Source of the DNA: Ceratothoa steindachneri
Taxonomy: Eukaryota > Arthropoda > Malacostraca > Isopoda > Cymothoidae
Direction of reading: 5' to 3'
NCBI GenBank assembly: GCA_963969495.1
Contig: OZ018323.1
Span: forward strand, 81,911,332-81,975,331
DNA: 64,000 nucleotides
The notes under the pieces were generated by a model, which worked only from the letters and a program-made list of their open reading frames with translations, was not told the DNA's origin and did no database searches. Position numbers and translations under genes: made by a program. Positions 34,380 to 47,203 of the stretch are shown here, in pieces. How positions within the stretch are numbered: position 1 is the stretch's first letter; every line of letters begins with the position of its first letter.

Positions 34380-35740
34380 GAACATGGAAACGAGGAAGGA
34401 CCCTTTACTCGTGAAGAACTTAAAACAGTCCTTTCATCATTCAAAGAGAAAAGCCCAGGAATCAGTGCTATTACCAAACACCACTTAACGAACGCCCAAG
34501 ACAACATATTAAGATCATTACTCAAAATCTTCAACGCATGACTAAGTACAAGTCACTTTCCAGCAGCGTTGAAGACAGTAAGAATGACATTTCTCCCAAA
34601 ACCAGGCACACCAAAAGGTCACATCTAAAGCTACTGACCGATCTCACCGTTAGAATTTAATGGTAAACTGCTCAGGAAACTCATTGATGGTAGGCTTAGA
34701 AACTTCTTAGAAGATAATGATTTGCAGAATAAAATCTAACATTGATTCCGTAAACAACGAGGTACCGAGACAGCATTGGCACTAATCATTGAAAAACTCG
34801 CCATAGAAATTATAAGAGGCAACAGAGTGGATTACACGCTCCACAATGTTGCCAAAACATTTGACAAAGTATGGGTGACAGGACTAAGCTAAAAATAGCT
34901 GACCTCGGACGAAGCTCAAACCTCACGCGAATCTTCTGCAGTTATCTTAAAAAAGGAAAGCAAGAATATCTATTAATTGTTTCACCGGAGAAGCCTTCAC
35001 TTTAAATGCAAGAGTCCCTCAGGGGGGTGTCTTAGCCCCACGCTCTATACCTTGTATGCGAGAGACATCCCGCTACCAAATGATAACTAAGCAATGTATG
35101 TCCAATTGGCAGACGATATCTCTCAAATCATTACCAGCAAACGACAGAACCCGAGAGATATCGTGCGGAGATCTGCTCGCAAAATCCAAAATATTAATGA
35201 TTTCGAAAAAGCTAATAAAATTAGAATAAACACGGAAAAGTTCCGTATGATTCCAGTGAATAGATACGAGTCCACCAAGTCCCGCGAATAACATCATATA
35301 TCCTTACAATGTCGGAGGAAAAGTCTTCGGCTTGAAGATCACAAGAAAAGGATATAGCTCGCACGTAAATGAGAAATTTAACTATGCAAAGACCCTCCTA
35401 TCACTCCTGTTCAGGTCCTATAATTATACTTAGCATTATTACGCCCGATTATGATCTAACCGATTATTCCACTACATACCTTAACAAAGACAAAGATTAT
35501 GTAAATGCAAAAGGTCAAAAACAAAGCGACCCGCCTTATTTCGCAATCCAGAAGGATAGAAGGAACACCATCAAGTGTTCTGCATCGATGATCAAATCTA
35601 AACCCTATTAAAATATTTATGGACGAACGCGCCAAAAAGATACGGCAAAAAATTTGAGAAAACTACCGGACCAAATTCTCGAAAGATCCACCCTCAGAAA
35701 AGAGAATACAAAACCATGAACTTTAAACAATGATTAAAAA
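34380..35740 (+). pseudogene. LINE reverse transcriptase and C-terminal region, remnant
   Basis: FTREELKTVLSSFKEKSPGI, LKTVRMTFLPKPGTPKG, ISPLEFNGKLLRKLIDGRL and NLTRIFCSYLKKGKQ give the fingers and palm of a jockey-type RT in order. VDYTLHNVAKTFDKVW (34,828-34,875) is the motif A region, normally with F.D...AFDKVW. QLADDISQII (35,100-35,130) is the motif C region, with the active-site pair as LADD. FGLKITRKGYSSHVNEK and KYLWTNAPKRYGKK follow from the C-terminal part. Stops and frameshifts are frequent. Confidence 0.75.
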
Positions 35741-36480
35741 GTAGTAGAGAAAAGTTAAAAAAGAAAATAAAAATGAATAAAAAAATAAGTACAAAAGCTA
35801 CAGAAGGAGTAAAAATAGACATAGCAGCACATGAGTGCTCCAACATCCAAAACCATATATAAAAATCAACAATGACAAAGATCACAAGAGAACATTACAA
35901 AAACAAAGGATTGAATGCTAAACTAAAAGAAACCTAATAAAACAAAAGAAAAAATAACCTCATGAAAGAAAAACAAAACCCGAGAACAAAGGCTATGTGA
36001 TAGAACGGGTTAAGGCCGCGTTAATTTCAACCACTATCACATGTTATTTAAAACCACGATGCTCCCCACGTGCATCTTCGCTTTGAAGCTGGGCGCCTTA
36101 TCACAGCCGCCTGAGTCAATGTTTAAACAAGGAGGTTTATCATCCCCCCCCCATTCGCCCCATCCACCGATCACGCCAGATTGAGTTAGGCTTATGGGCA
36201 GATAAGGCTTGTTCTCAGGCTCGGCTGTGCATTCCCTCAAAGCCTCCTCTCCATTGTCCCCCACGCCAATGGAGTGTCTCGACTATTTAGATGGAAACTT
36301 TACCAGTAAGATCAGATTGGAGATCCAGATTTTCGTCGCGAAACATCACTACGACCCTCTCTCACATTGTGTGCCAAGGGACCTCAACCTCGAGATTCAC
36401 CATCACTTGTCCAGAAGAAGGACAATATCCCTTGAGTGCCAAGGTTCGAGCCTTTAACGCCGAGTCCACAAGGCTTCCCC
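35741..36480. other. LINE 3' A-rich region, then GC-richer unknown
   Basis: 35,741-35,990 is A-rich and probably the 3' untranslated region of the LINE. 36,000-36,480 is GC-richer, with a C-run at 36,145-36,153, and is unassigned. It leads directly into the 80-bp tandem repeat and may belong to the same unit. Confidence 0.4.
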
Positions 36481-36885
36481 TGTTGTTCAGAAGAGAACAA
36501 CGCACAACAGCCATTGTTCGTTTGAGCCCGTTCGCCAAGAAACGGTTCTCACCCATCCCCTGTTGTTCAGAAAGAGAACAACGTTAGAACAGCCATTGTT
36601 CGTTCGAGCCCGTTGTCAAGAAACGGTTCTCACCCTTTCCCTGTTGTTCAGAAGAGAACAACGTAGAACAGCCATTGTTCGTTTGAGACCGTTTGCCAAG
36701 AAACGGTTCTCACCCTTCTCCCTTGTTGTTCAGAAGAGAACAACATTAGAACAGCCATTGTTCTCGAGCCCGTAGACAAGAGACGGTTATCACCCCCCCC
36801 ACCCTGTTGTTCAGAAGAGAACAACGTAGAACAGCTATTGTTCTTTTGAGCCGTTTGTCAAGAAACAATTCTCATTCCCAAGACG
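36481..36885. repeat. Five tandem ~80-bp units with internal palindrome
   Basis: Units start at 36,481, 36,561, 36,642, 36,724 and 36,805 (lengths 80, 81, 82 and 81). Each opens TGTTGTTCAGAAGAGAACAA, in which GTTGTTC pairs with GAACAAC around a six-base loop. Each continues with ACAGCCATTGTTC, a GAGCCCGTT block and AAGAAACGGTTCTCACCC. Unit lengths that are not multiples of three argue against a coding role, although one unit can stay open in each frame. Function unknown. Confidence 0.9.
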
Positions 36886-37931
36886 CTACGTCAGGATCAT
36901 TTTATTCCCCCCCGTCCCTTCGGCTGGAACTCGGCAGCGGACCGAAAATTCCATCACGTTGCCTTCCTCTGCACAACAAGTATAAATTACGTAAGCCGAA
37001 CGTTACCTTTGAGTATTTAACCCTTTTGTCAATTCTATCCTGTGCTTTAAATGGTTTAGCGAACCATCCCATCTCTTTAACTTTATATTTGTTTTACCTT
37101 TTTAAATATTTTAATCCTCGGATTAACTTGAGTCCCCACGACCCTTTCCATTCTCTGTTTATGTCAATATTTTCCGTTTTGTGTGTTGTTGATAGTTATT
37201 ATTAATAAAACTCTATTTTATTAATGATAACAATATTATTATCCTTGAGCTCAGTTCCACTTCTTAAGTATATCGAAGATATATAATATCGGCCAGCCAG
37301 ACATCCACCCACTCTAAAGATAATTAATAAGTTCGCTCAACGAATAGTTATATATGGTATATCGTCGAGAGTCCATTCTACGACAGGCTCCTATGCTGTA
37401 AATAAAAATAATATAACCAAAAAGCAAAACATAATGTAAAACGAAAGCGGTAGCCAGGCAACCTGGCACACATCACTCTCATTATAATCATTCATCACAA
37501 TCTCCTCTCCTCATCCATTTGATTAACACCACTCATCCCTAACTTACACAATCTTTTCCACCTTTTATATCTCTCTTTCAACTTTCACCTCTTCTTTTAT
37601 CCCGATCCCGAAATTCATCCTTTACTGCTCACCGCTAAAGGAGGCACCGCGAATAGAAACTTTCCATCAATGCCGCCTCAATTGTATCCAAGACTTTCGT
37701 CTGAAGATGCCTGAAGAAAGGTGAAAGCTCTCGGCCAAAATTTGTACAAAATTTAAATATTTTAAATAAGATAAAATAAAATGGATCTTTCTCAGTTGAT
37801 TTTTAGTCTTCAGCCTCATATAAAAAAAAACTGTATTCGGCAGTTAGAACGCGCTAACATAAAATTGGTAAAGTCGAAATACAACCTGATCTTTAACAAA
37901 ACATCTATAGAAAGGAAGCTACTCCCATCAT
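36886..37931. other. Spacer; AATAAA-bearing segment
   Basis: The tandem repeat runs into a frame open to 37,205 with a Leu/Phe/Tyr-rich end and no domain. AATAAA occurs at about 37,204. 37,680-37,780 carries GAAGATGCCTGAAGAAAGG, a word type often seen beside dispersed repeats in arthropods. No gene recognised. Confidence 0.35.
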
Positions 37932-37951
37932 ACACACACACACACACACAT

Positions 37952-38031
<80 letters not shown>
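37932..38031. repeat. (CA)n followed by (TA)n microsatellite
   Basis: About 15 CA units (one T interruption) pass directly into about 34 TA units. Confidence 0.95.
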
Positions 38032-38033
<2 letters not shown>

Positions 38034-38104
38034 TATATATTCTTCTTTTACTCTATATTTTAAAAGCGGGATTTTTTTCTCTTGGTTTAAATGTACTCCA
38101 TACG

Positions 38105-38495
38105 TCGTCATGATATCCACCTCTACATCCTGTAGTCATGGTAACCACCTCTCCCCCTTCGTTATGGTAAGCACCTTTACCTCCGTTGTCATGGTAATCA
38201 CCTCTACCCCCGTCGTCATTGTAACCACCTCTACCACCACCCCCATCGCCCCGGTAACCACCTCTATCCCCCGTCGTCATGGTAGCTAACTCTGCCTCCC
38301 TCTTCATGGTAACAACCTCTATCCACTTTGCTATGGTAACCACCTCCATCCTCGTTGTCAAAGTGACCACCTCTACCCCTGTTGCCACGGTAACCACATC
38401 TGCCCTCCTCGTCAAGGTATCCACCTCTACCCTTATTGTCATGGTAACCACCTATACCTCCTGTGGTCATGGTAACCACCTCTACCCCACGTCGA
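38105..38495. repeat. Minisatellite, ~30-bp unit, about 13 copies
   Basis: The plus-strand unit is close to CATGGTAACCACCTCTACC followed by CCCGTCGT. On the minus strand it translates as ten-residue Gly/Tyr/His units (GGYHDDGGRG type) in one frame (38,479-38,264), and the same motif shifts into another frame below 38,264 through units of changed length. A Gly/Tyr-rich exon is possible, since the unit is a multiple of three, but the frame slip and absence of a start or splice context favour a non-coding minisatellite. Confidence 0.8.
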
Positions 38496-40189
38496 CAATG
38501 TTAAATCGATAGAATCGATTACGTAAGATAAACATAATTTCACGCAATAAACGTAAGCAAGGTGTTAAAGAATGGCACGGCATAACATTTCAATTCTAAT
38601 AATTCCACTAACGTAATCAGTATGGTAGAGCAATGTCTTGATGCTGTTTCAGACGACAGTGGAAATGATCTAAAAAGGACTCACTTCTGGTACTAAATCA
38701 TGTGGCTCTAAATTTAATATTATAGATACCAAATCACTTCATGAAGCTAGGTTACATTCAGCATAGTGGACACTGGAGCTTGGAAACAAAAAGCCTTGTA
38801 AGGTGAAGATTAGAAATGCGTGAGAAAGAGTGGCTGAAAAAAGCCGATTAAAGTACAATGTAAAAACACTAGTATCAGACCAGAACTAGTTTGTTTGGCC
38901 ACCAGTCTTTCTATCGACGTTCACTGGTTTTGTTGAGGTCTTTACCAGTTGATGAGCTCTTGTTTAACGTTCGATCTATCCACTGTCGCTACTTGTCAGT
39001 TGCCGAATGTCGAAACTAATTGTGATTTCACGCAAGGCTAATTGCACTCAATATAGATTAACTTTGCTAAACTTGAAATTTTATAATATGTTAATTTTAC
39101 GATCTCTTCTGGCGGCAGCTATGTTAACTCAATTAAAAGCTGTATTTTCGCTGAACTATGTAGCATCTTAAAAGATGAAGCAATAAGGTCTAATATCGGT
39201 TTTAAGTTGCAGTCTGACCAAGATTTTGCATTGTTAACAAGGGCAGATCCAAAAGAACAACAGATTATGTAAAATAGATGGGAATTGCATGAAACTTACT
39301 TGTATTAGGTGAAGTGTGCTAAAACTGGAGTTTAAGTTCCTCAGAAAAATAAGAAAGGAAATTCTGATTCATGCTGGGTTCAAACCCTCTGGACTAACAT
39401 GGAAGCAAAAGGCCAATGAAGCACTTCCAAAATTAGCCCCTGAATTTAGCAGATATAAAAAAATGAAACTATGAAACGAAAGCATGTAAAACGAAACTAA
39501 AACCAAGTTTAATGACCCAATTAAGAACAGAAAGTTTCTAAAACCCAATTTATTCCCTAAATAATACCAACCGACAATACTTAAATTTCGTTTTATCAAC
39601 TTTAACCATAAAATTAGTAATTGTCAAAGCAATTCGATATTTTTGGGGGAAAGAAATTTCGAGAAATAAATTTTACAAATTCTAATTAAAATTTTGATTA
39701 CACGAGAATGAAAATTAGAGTTTTTAATTGGGGATTGAAGAAAAGGAGTTTCTTGGAAAAGTCCTAGGGTAGAAAAGATGAGAGTAAAAGCAAAAATAGA
39801 AAATATTTTTGGTTTTAATCTTTTATTTAGATTTATACAGATTGTTTTGGGTAATTCATAAAATACTCGCAGCTCATAAATGATATTTGATTTCTCCCGT
39901 TATCATGAGGTTTGCCTTCAGAACAATCACTCTTATCTTTAAACTTGCCTTGTATTAGGTCGATTATTTGCAGCCTCCAATAAAATATAGATGAAAAAGA
40001 ATTAGAAATACAGAAAAATAAAAGAGTTAATGATGACGGGATAATATACTTCCAAAACAACAAAAATACCTGTAAGAGTCACTAGATGGAGTTGTATTTC
40101 CAACCTTCCAACCACACAGAATGAGACAACCTTTTACTATAAACTTTAAACAAGGTCAACAGACCTAGGTTGCATGATCGCAATTATCT
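38496..40189. other. AT-rich spacer
   Basis: Weak protein-like stretches are seen in shifting frames at about 38,700-39,250 on the plus strand, too decayed to name. Minus frames at 39,369-39,599 and 39,833-40,063 show no motif. Confidence 0.35.
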
Positions 40190-40565
40190 TGACGAATGAC
40201 CCTATGACCTTACGAGCTTCAAAACTTTCAATAATTTCCGCGCTAACCTTTGGAGGACCTTGACAATTCTATCATTCGAAAGAGAATGCAAAACAATATA
40301 AAGGATTTCAAATTTCGTTGGAATCAGCCGAATAGTTACGATGTTATTTTAAAATAGTTCCTGGACTAACCTGGGGAGACCTTGATAATTATATTATTCG
40401 AAAAAAATCTAAAATAACATGACTCTTTCAAGTTTTGTTAGAGTTGCCGAATAATGACGATGTTATTGCCCCAAACCCATTGAAAAGTAAAATGTTACCA
40501 TCCGGGCGCCCGAACTATGGACCGACATTGTAATTTATCGAGACGAGACCACGCGACTAAAAATA
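40190..40565 (+). repeat. Composite repeat, copy with partial head, two monomers, tail
   Basis: Only the last part of the head is present (CTATGACCTTACGAGCTTC). Monomers start near 40,226 and 40,347 (spacing 121). The tail (GACCGACATTGTAATTTATC, then CGCGACTAAAAA at 40,565) is more diverged than in the other copies, and the terminal palindrome is degraded. Confidence 0.75.
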
Positions 40566-42551
40566 TGACGCTGCCTTTGATGGTCACCAATCTGGCGAAC
40601 ATTCCGTTTCTGACTCCAAAAAGGAAGCAAAGTTAATTCAGTAACGTAATAACCACGAATTTAAATAACAGGATTAGAGTGCGAAATATATTTTTATCTA
40701 TTATTCTTGTTTAAATTATATTTAAGAATTAAGGAATAAAAAATCCCAGAAAATATATTTTTTTTTAATCCATATAAAAAGCTTTAAGTGTATGGATTAC
40801 AAATATAGTTTGTAAAAAATGGAGGATTGAATTAATCTAAAATCACCCAATTTACCAATAAATTTAACGCTATAAGTTGAAGTAACTATTTACAGAATTA
40901 ATTAGACATATAGAAAATTCCAATTTTTGATTTCAAAGTATATTTAATGCCTATAATTTATTCTATTATATCTAAAAATATGGTTATATTCCTAATAAAT
41001 GCATGTGTGTACATATATAGTTGTATTTATGCATGCATGTATGTATGCGTAGGACTTTGCATGGATGCTTTTAAGTTTTTCACACCATAATAGGTCAGGT
41101 TGAGTCGTATCGCTTCATTTCTGTGTTCTAAATTAATGGGGCCTAAAGCGAGTAAAGTTGTCTAACTGGTGTGGGACAATCAATACAGGGCTCGACTCCA
41201 GGTAAGAAGAAATCTCTAAACTCACCTCAAATTTGACCAAAATATAAAAATAATTATTAATTGGGTTGAAGGAATAGTCGTTTCCTCAACTCGCTGATTT
41301 GGCCTGACATTCTGATGGAGCAACTAACTGGGCGGGTGGCTGATCCTCTTAACTGATCGACTGGCTTGCAAAGTCAGGTACTTTTTTAAGGAGCGCCAAG
41401 GGCTCACATGCCCTCCTCCACTCTGCCCCCCATCCACAATTGGGGAAAGAGAGAAGAGGGCTAAAGTGAACCGATGGAGAAAGGCTTGGTAGGAAGTCCA
41501 GAGCAAGGTTTTGTTGAGGGTTTATAGCAGAAGATGGAAATATGAAAAAAATAAAAGCGATAAAGTTTTTTGAGGAGGCAGAATGAACAACTCGGTAGTC
41601 ATAGGTGAAAAAGGGATAATATTTTCCATGGCAAAATGACACGGTGGACATGCTGATTAATGTGGAATCAGAACCCCCATAATGCATTTACTCATCATTC
41701 CTTCTTCCTTTTTCACGCTCAGAGTCACTAAGTTACTCTGGTGTTGAGTTATCTCGAGATCCGACTATTCTCTAGAATCTATTTGTTTTTGTGTATTTTT
41801 TAATATATGAGTCATGGCATTCATGCCTTTGGATACATTTGATATACTTCGTATATCATGTTTTGATTTATACTTTTCTATTTATCCGTAGGAAGTGATC
41901 TTATTTTTGTATGAAATTAAACTTTAGATAAGTTGTCAAATGACGACCATTTTGGCCGAGGAAGGAATTGCAATTTTTGGCAAAGATTATTTTGTGATTC
42001 GATTCGCTTCTATTCTTTATTATTTTAAAGTTCCTTTCTGCAGTGTATATACACAAAAAGTTTGCATTTAAACTTGTATTAATTGGGGGACAGCTATAAA
42101 ATATATAAATTTCTAATATCGCTTAATACTAATAATTAAAAAAGATATTTGACAAATTTTTCTTGGAGTTCAATTTAGAAAGATTTCTAAAAATTATACC
42201 TATTATCAATTTTGGAAAAATCATCTAATATTTACTTTTACTTGTGATTAATATTGAGCCTGTTAATTTAGGAAAAGAGGCGCAAAATAAAACCATGATC
42301 ACTAAAAGCATAAGTTCTTTTATAAAATCTTCCACATCACTCGAAATAAGATAGTTTCAGGTTTCTAGAGTAATAAATACTAGGAATTAAAAATAAAAAC
42401 AAAATTGTAGACCATCATCACTAATGAGATATAGGCCATAGCATCGCTAACGCTTGCTAAAGGCAGGTCGAACTTTCTGACCAGAATTGTGAAACTCTTT
42501 AAAACTAATGGATCACATTCGATATTAAACTTATAACTCGACCCAATCGAA

Positions 42552-42610
<59 letters not shown>

Positions 42611-44000
42611 GAAAGAAATAAAATATTGAGAATATATAGCTTTTATTTATTGGTTCCATTTTCATTATAAATTGAACCCATTCCAAATTCAGGTCGAAAT
42701 TTTGATTAATACAGATATTTTTCTGAATTTAGAAAACAAATTTTATCTCATTGTGTAATTCATTTTGTGATTCAGCCAATTGTAAAAAAAAAAATAATTC
42801 TTATATAGCTTCACTCTTGGATTTGAAGAATTACGTGCCCTCAATATGTCTATTGCTCTAATTAGTCTCCTTGGGTCATCTCTCATACTTCTTCACTTTT
42901 CATAGTTTTATCCTCTTGCGAAACTCCTTTCCTAAATAAATAAATAAACTTGCCGTTTTCTCGTTCGCGCAGGTTCGGAATGAGTACTTTGCACTATACC
43001 GAGATAATTATTTTCCATTATAATCCAGCTCCCAAAGGATTATATAGGATTAATCTATTAATTTAAAAATATGGTGTAATGTTAATTAGCACGATACCAA
43101 TTTGTTATTCTTAAGTCGTTTTTTCCCACTAATTTGGTATATGGTCTAATTGGTGTTTTTTCATACATTTTTATGAATTGTCTCTAAGGTCTTTTTTTAT
43201 ATCATTTACAACAATCAATATTGAATGATTTTAATGTAATGGTGAGGAGATTCATGTTATTTCACACGACTTGGGATCTTAATAGTGGTTTTAAGTGGGT
43301 AACTGATCAAACCAACAAGCCGAGGAAACTCGAGGCAAGGATTCAGTAAATAATTTTAGTGTTGTGGTAGGGGATAGAGGGTTTATCTTCAGGTATAGGT
43401 TTCAACCTTTCATTTTAACTTGATTTATTTTGTAAGACATTAACTTCTATATTAGGTCTTTTGTGGTCATCTTTAATATCTAAAACAATATATGAAGTTG
43501 ACTTCAAGCCCAAATGAAAGAACTATTTGCTATTTTTAAATAGATGTATAATTAAGAATTTTATAAAAAATCGCCCAACCTGGAGCTCTCTGTCCGTTTG
43601 CACCAAATTTCGGGAATTTTGAAACCGTGCGAGATTAGTAAGGTGGTGACATCCAAAGCGAAACAGATTTAATTATAAAAATAAAGCTAAGTAATAAAAG
43701 TTAAATCATGCTTCGTGATTCTACTTAGTTGGTATGCACTTTACATTCGAGGGGAAAAACGACTTAACTAAACCTACAGAACAAAATATACAACTACTTA
43801 TTATTTCAAAGAAACACCAAACCAAAAACGTCGGAACTGACCTAAAAATCATATAATAACATTCTTTATCTTTTAATCTAATCAATAAATACAAGCTATC
43901 TGACGTAACCTCGGAATCATCAGGGATGAATCTATATCATTTAATATACTTGATCAGCCCAAACACCTTTACATAACCTACAACACAGAAATGGCTTCAC
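40566..44000. other. Long AT-rich intergenic stretch
   Basis: No gene recognised. 41,130-41,200 has GGGCTCGACTCC, a fair pol III B-box, but the matching A-box and stem are poor, so no tRNA is called. Minus frames at 41,324-41,687 lack motifs. Confidence 0.4.
42554..42608. repeat. (TA)n microsatellite
   Basis: About 27 TA units. Confidence 0.95.
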
Positions 44001-44574
44001 TTTTTGTCACACCTCATTTATGGAATTGGAAAGGCGAAAAAATGGTCACACCCGAATTGCATACTCTAGAATAGTATAGCATAGCACATTATACCATAAT
44101 ATAACTTAGCATATTATTGCATAGTGGTGCTTATGATATTATAGCATAGTATGACATATCATAGTATTTTATAGCAAAATATAGTATAGTATAGCATAGC
44201 ATAGCATAGAAAATATAGTATAGTAAAGTATATTATAGTATAGTATATGTATTATAGTATCTCCTAACATAGTATAGCCTAGTATAGCATATTCTAGTAT
44301 AGCCTAGTATTGTCTAAAATAGTATATTTTATACTATAGCCTAGTATAGTCTCGAATAGTGGACTGATAAAACGAAGCTTACCGTATGATAGCCTAAATG
44401 AGTATTACTTCAACTAGCATAATAATGCCTAGCATCGTATAGACTTGCCTAGATTGCCTAATATAGTAAATCCTGTGTAGCATAGCATAGTATATCCTAG
44501 CTTAGTATATTATAGCATAGTATAACAGAGTAAATTATGTCATAGTATAGCCTATCATAGTATGGTCTAGCGTA
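44001..44574 (+). repeat. TAGCC array with conserved left flank
   Basis: The left flank (TTTTTGTCACACC, TTATGGAATTGGAAAGGCG, AATGGTCACACCC) is nearly identical to 30,687. The array can be followed word by word against 30,747-31,100 for some 400 bases (TGCATAGTGGTGCTTAT, TATAGTATCTCCTA, CTAGATTGCCTAA, TAGTAAATCCTG all recur in order). The two arrays are therefore copies of one dispersed sequence, not independent expansions. No tail is present here. Confidence 0.85.
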
Positions 44575-44844
44575 GCTTCGGATTTTCATTGTTTATACTT
44601 TTATTCCTATGGTTGTTTGTTTAAGGAAGTCGCAAAAAAGTTTACTGTTGAAAGAGGGTCGTAATGAAAAAGGTTTTAAGAGCCCTGCTTTAGACCACTC
44701 TGCTACGCTAAAAAACAAAACTTCTTCCGAATATACAAGCTTTTAAGGCACGCATTGCTTAGTCGATCAGGATTATGAAACAGAATGAGAAATTAAATTA
44801 GTTTGTAATGCAAAGGACAAACAAGAAATAGAGTTAAGCGCGCG

Positions 44845-44852
<8 letters not shown>

Positions 44853-44913
<61 letters not shown>
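44853..44913. repeat. (TA)n microsatellite
   Basis: About 30 TA units. Confidence 0.95.
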
Positions 44914-44916
<3 letters not shown>

Positions 44917-47203
44917 ATAGCTTTAGAGCTCTTTATGCTGAAATGATCATGTGATAGTGTGAGATTTTATCCCTTGACGCTGATTTCCCAACTCCTATAT
45001 AGACGAATGCTGTTTTTTTTTTTATCTTATTCGGCAAAAGGTTATCAGCAGTATTTCAGCCTATTCAAATTTCCCTAATTGGAAAGCAAGTTGAATTAGA
45101 AGTAATTTGCAGCACTATTTAATTATGAAAATAATATTCAGCTTTAATTAAATGAAATAATATGTGAATGATCTCCTTCGAAACGGGAGTTAACTAAAGT
45201 TCTTCCTTGGCGAATAAAGCTGCATGAAATTATAGCCATGGTTTAATCAGGTGAACTGATTAAACTTTGGTCAGTTTAAGTCCTTCCTTGTTAGATGGAG
45301 CGTATGTGAACGCAAATGGCAAGAAGACTTGTTCTCCTGGATGTGATATGATGCCCCTTTGTGTCTCGAGAAGAGAGAGATTGTGTATTTATGAGTAAAG
45401 AAAATGGGCAGAGACTGCGACTTTTTTTCATGGAAGGATTCAAGGAGCCTGTGCAATCTCATATGTGTCCTTATGAATGTGCAGTTTTAAATGAAAGGCA
45501 GGAAAAGTGGTGAGGCGTCTCTCAAAGTCCACAAACTGGACGCTATGCCTTTCTCGTGAATCATATTTACTTGATGATGCCATGAAGAGCAAATAACGGC
45601 TCTACTGTTTTTTGGGGCTCTATCAGTTATGGAATAGCATATATTTTGAAGCCTCATAATTTTATAAGCGAGATGAGAGCGCTCAAGCTTAAATTCCAAT
45701 ATGATCTTCAGATGAAAGGCATCGGAGAGTTAGAAATTGGCAACATTCCAAAACGAGTGGCAGAGTAAATTTATTTGCAGAAAAAGTTCCAATATCCTTT
45801 CTAAAAAAAGGAGATATGCAAAATATATATTGTATAATGGAATTGACTAGGCAAACCTTCCTTAATATTTGAAAGATTTTTTTGAAGCTTTCATTCCAAT
45901 AATACTACTGGCTTTGCTGCTCTTTTATTAAGCCATGTACCATTGCTCCTAACTTAACGCCTCCTTAACAATCGGTCTTTAAAAATCCTTTGGTTGAAGA
46001 CTTATCCTTTGGGTTTTGCTCGTAAAAGATACATGAAGATACGTAAAAGATACATTCGTGCAATAACGCCTTTGGTTTCTGATTTCAAAGAGACCACGCG
46101 AATGAACGTTGCTCACGACGAATCTGAAGCGCTTCGATGAATCACGGAATGGACCGAAGCCAACAGAGCTTCATCATTGGGGTACGAGCGTTGTCTGATA
46201 AAGATAATGGATAAGCAGATCAAGTAAAAGGAAAGAGAGTTCAATGCGTAAATAAGGAAGAAAGAGGGACGGAATGGAACTAACGAAGTAAAACAATTAG
46301 GAAAAAAGGGTCGATTGAAAATGGATCCTCGATGACAATGACTTCAAGATAAAATTCAACAAGCAATGATTGGGTCTGAAATTTACAATTTGAAAAATGT
46401 AAAGGGCTCAAACAATTCCTGAATGGAATTGTACAAGGAAGCAGTCAGAATCCTTTTGGAAAGAATTAAAGTGTCTTGGGAAATCGAATCGAATTGTGCC
46501 CACATCAAAGGTTCCAAGTTCGTTTTAAGTTACTGTAATGGAAGTTGTTTACAAATTTCCCATCCTTAGAACAAACTTTAACTATTAATGATATCATTGT
46601 CTTTACTATTTGTCCTTGTTATCATTGATCCTTCTTTGCCAAAAATATGCTGCCAATTTTTATCGGTTTAATCTCTCCTTTATTACTCCAACTAAATTCT
46701 TTGGCCTTATTAATCCAACACTTCTATTTTTATCTAGATGAAAATAGAAAAATCGGTACTCTCCTATTACTGACAGGCAATTTATTTTTACTAAAAGATT
46801 ATTTTCTATAATTTTTTATACTAAAGAATTAAGTTAAGTTAGGTAGGTTTGTTTATTAAAACAAAAACCATCAAACAAAATATTTATTTCCCAAAACACC
46901 AAAATTTAATAATTCACCCTAACCAAACCTAATATTTTAGTTAAACAAATAGTAGATAAAATATCCTTTAGAAAAATAATCGTAGATAATAGGGAAGTAA
47001 AATAATTGGCTCGCAATAAAAGGAAAGTACCGAGAAATATTCTCTCACGTATTACCACTAGTTTTACAATATATAATTTTAACTATTTTAATAAAACACA
47101 ATAGGTGGAAAATAAAAGCATATATGCTTTAATTAAGTACGAATTATTAACTTTATTTGTAAAACATTTAATTTGTGTGAACAGTTTCTAATTCACTTAT
47201 CAT
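44914..47203. other. AT-rich spacer before the CR1-like LINE
   Basis: Minus frames at 45,271-45,462 and 45,487-45,699 show no domain. Nothing else recognised. Confidence 0.4.

Larger units (their letters stand above)
29695..35740 (+). mobile_element. Jockey-like LINE, fossil, near full length
   Basis: Plus-strand traces of a two-ORF non-LTR retrotransposon occur in canonical order: ORF1 with zinc knuckles (to about 32,560), endonuclease (33,150-33,680), reverse transcriptase (34,400-35,290) and a C-terminal region to about 35,740. A-rich sequence follows to 35,990, as in a 3' untranslated region with tail. ORF1 is interrupted by about 1.8 kb (30,199-32,012) of composite-repeat material. Stops and frameshifts are spread throughout, so the copy is old. 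Confidence 0.75.

Noticed and set aside
36481..36885. CRISPR array
   Set aside because: The units are contiguous ~80-bp tandem repeats without unique spacers, in eukaryotic DNA.
41130..41200. tRNA gene
   Set aside because: Only a B-box-like GGGCTCGACTCC is convincing; there is no acceptor stem or good A-box.
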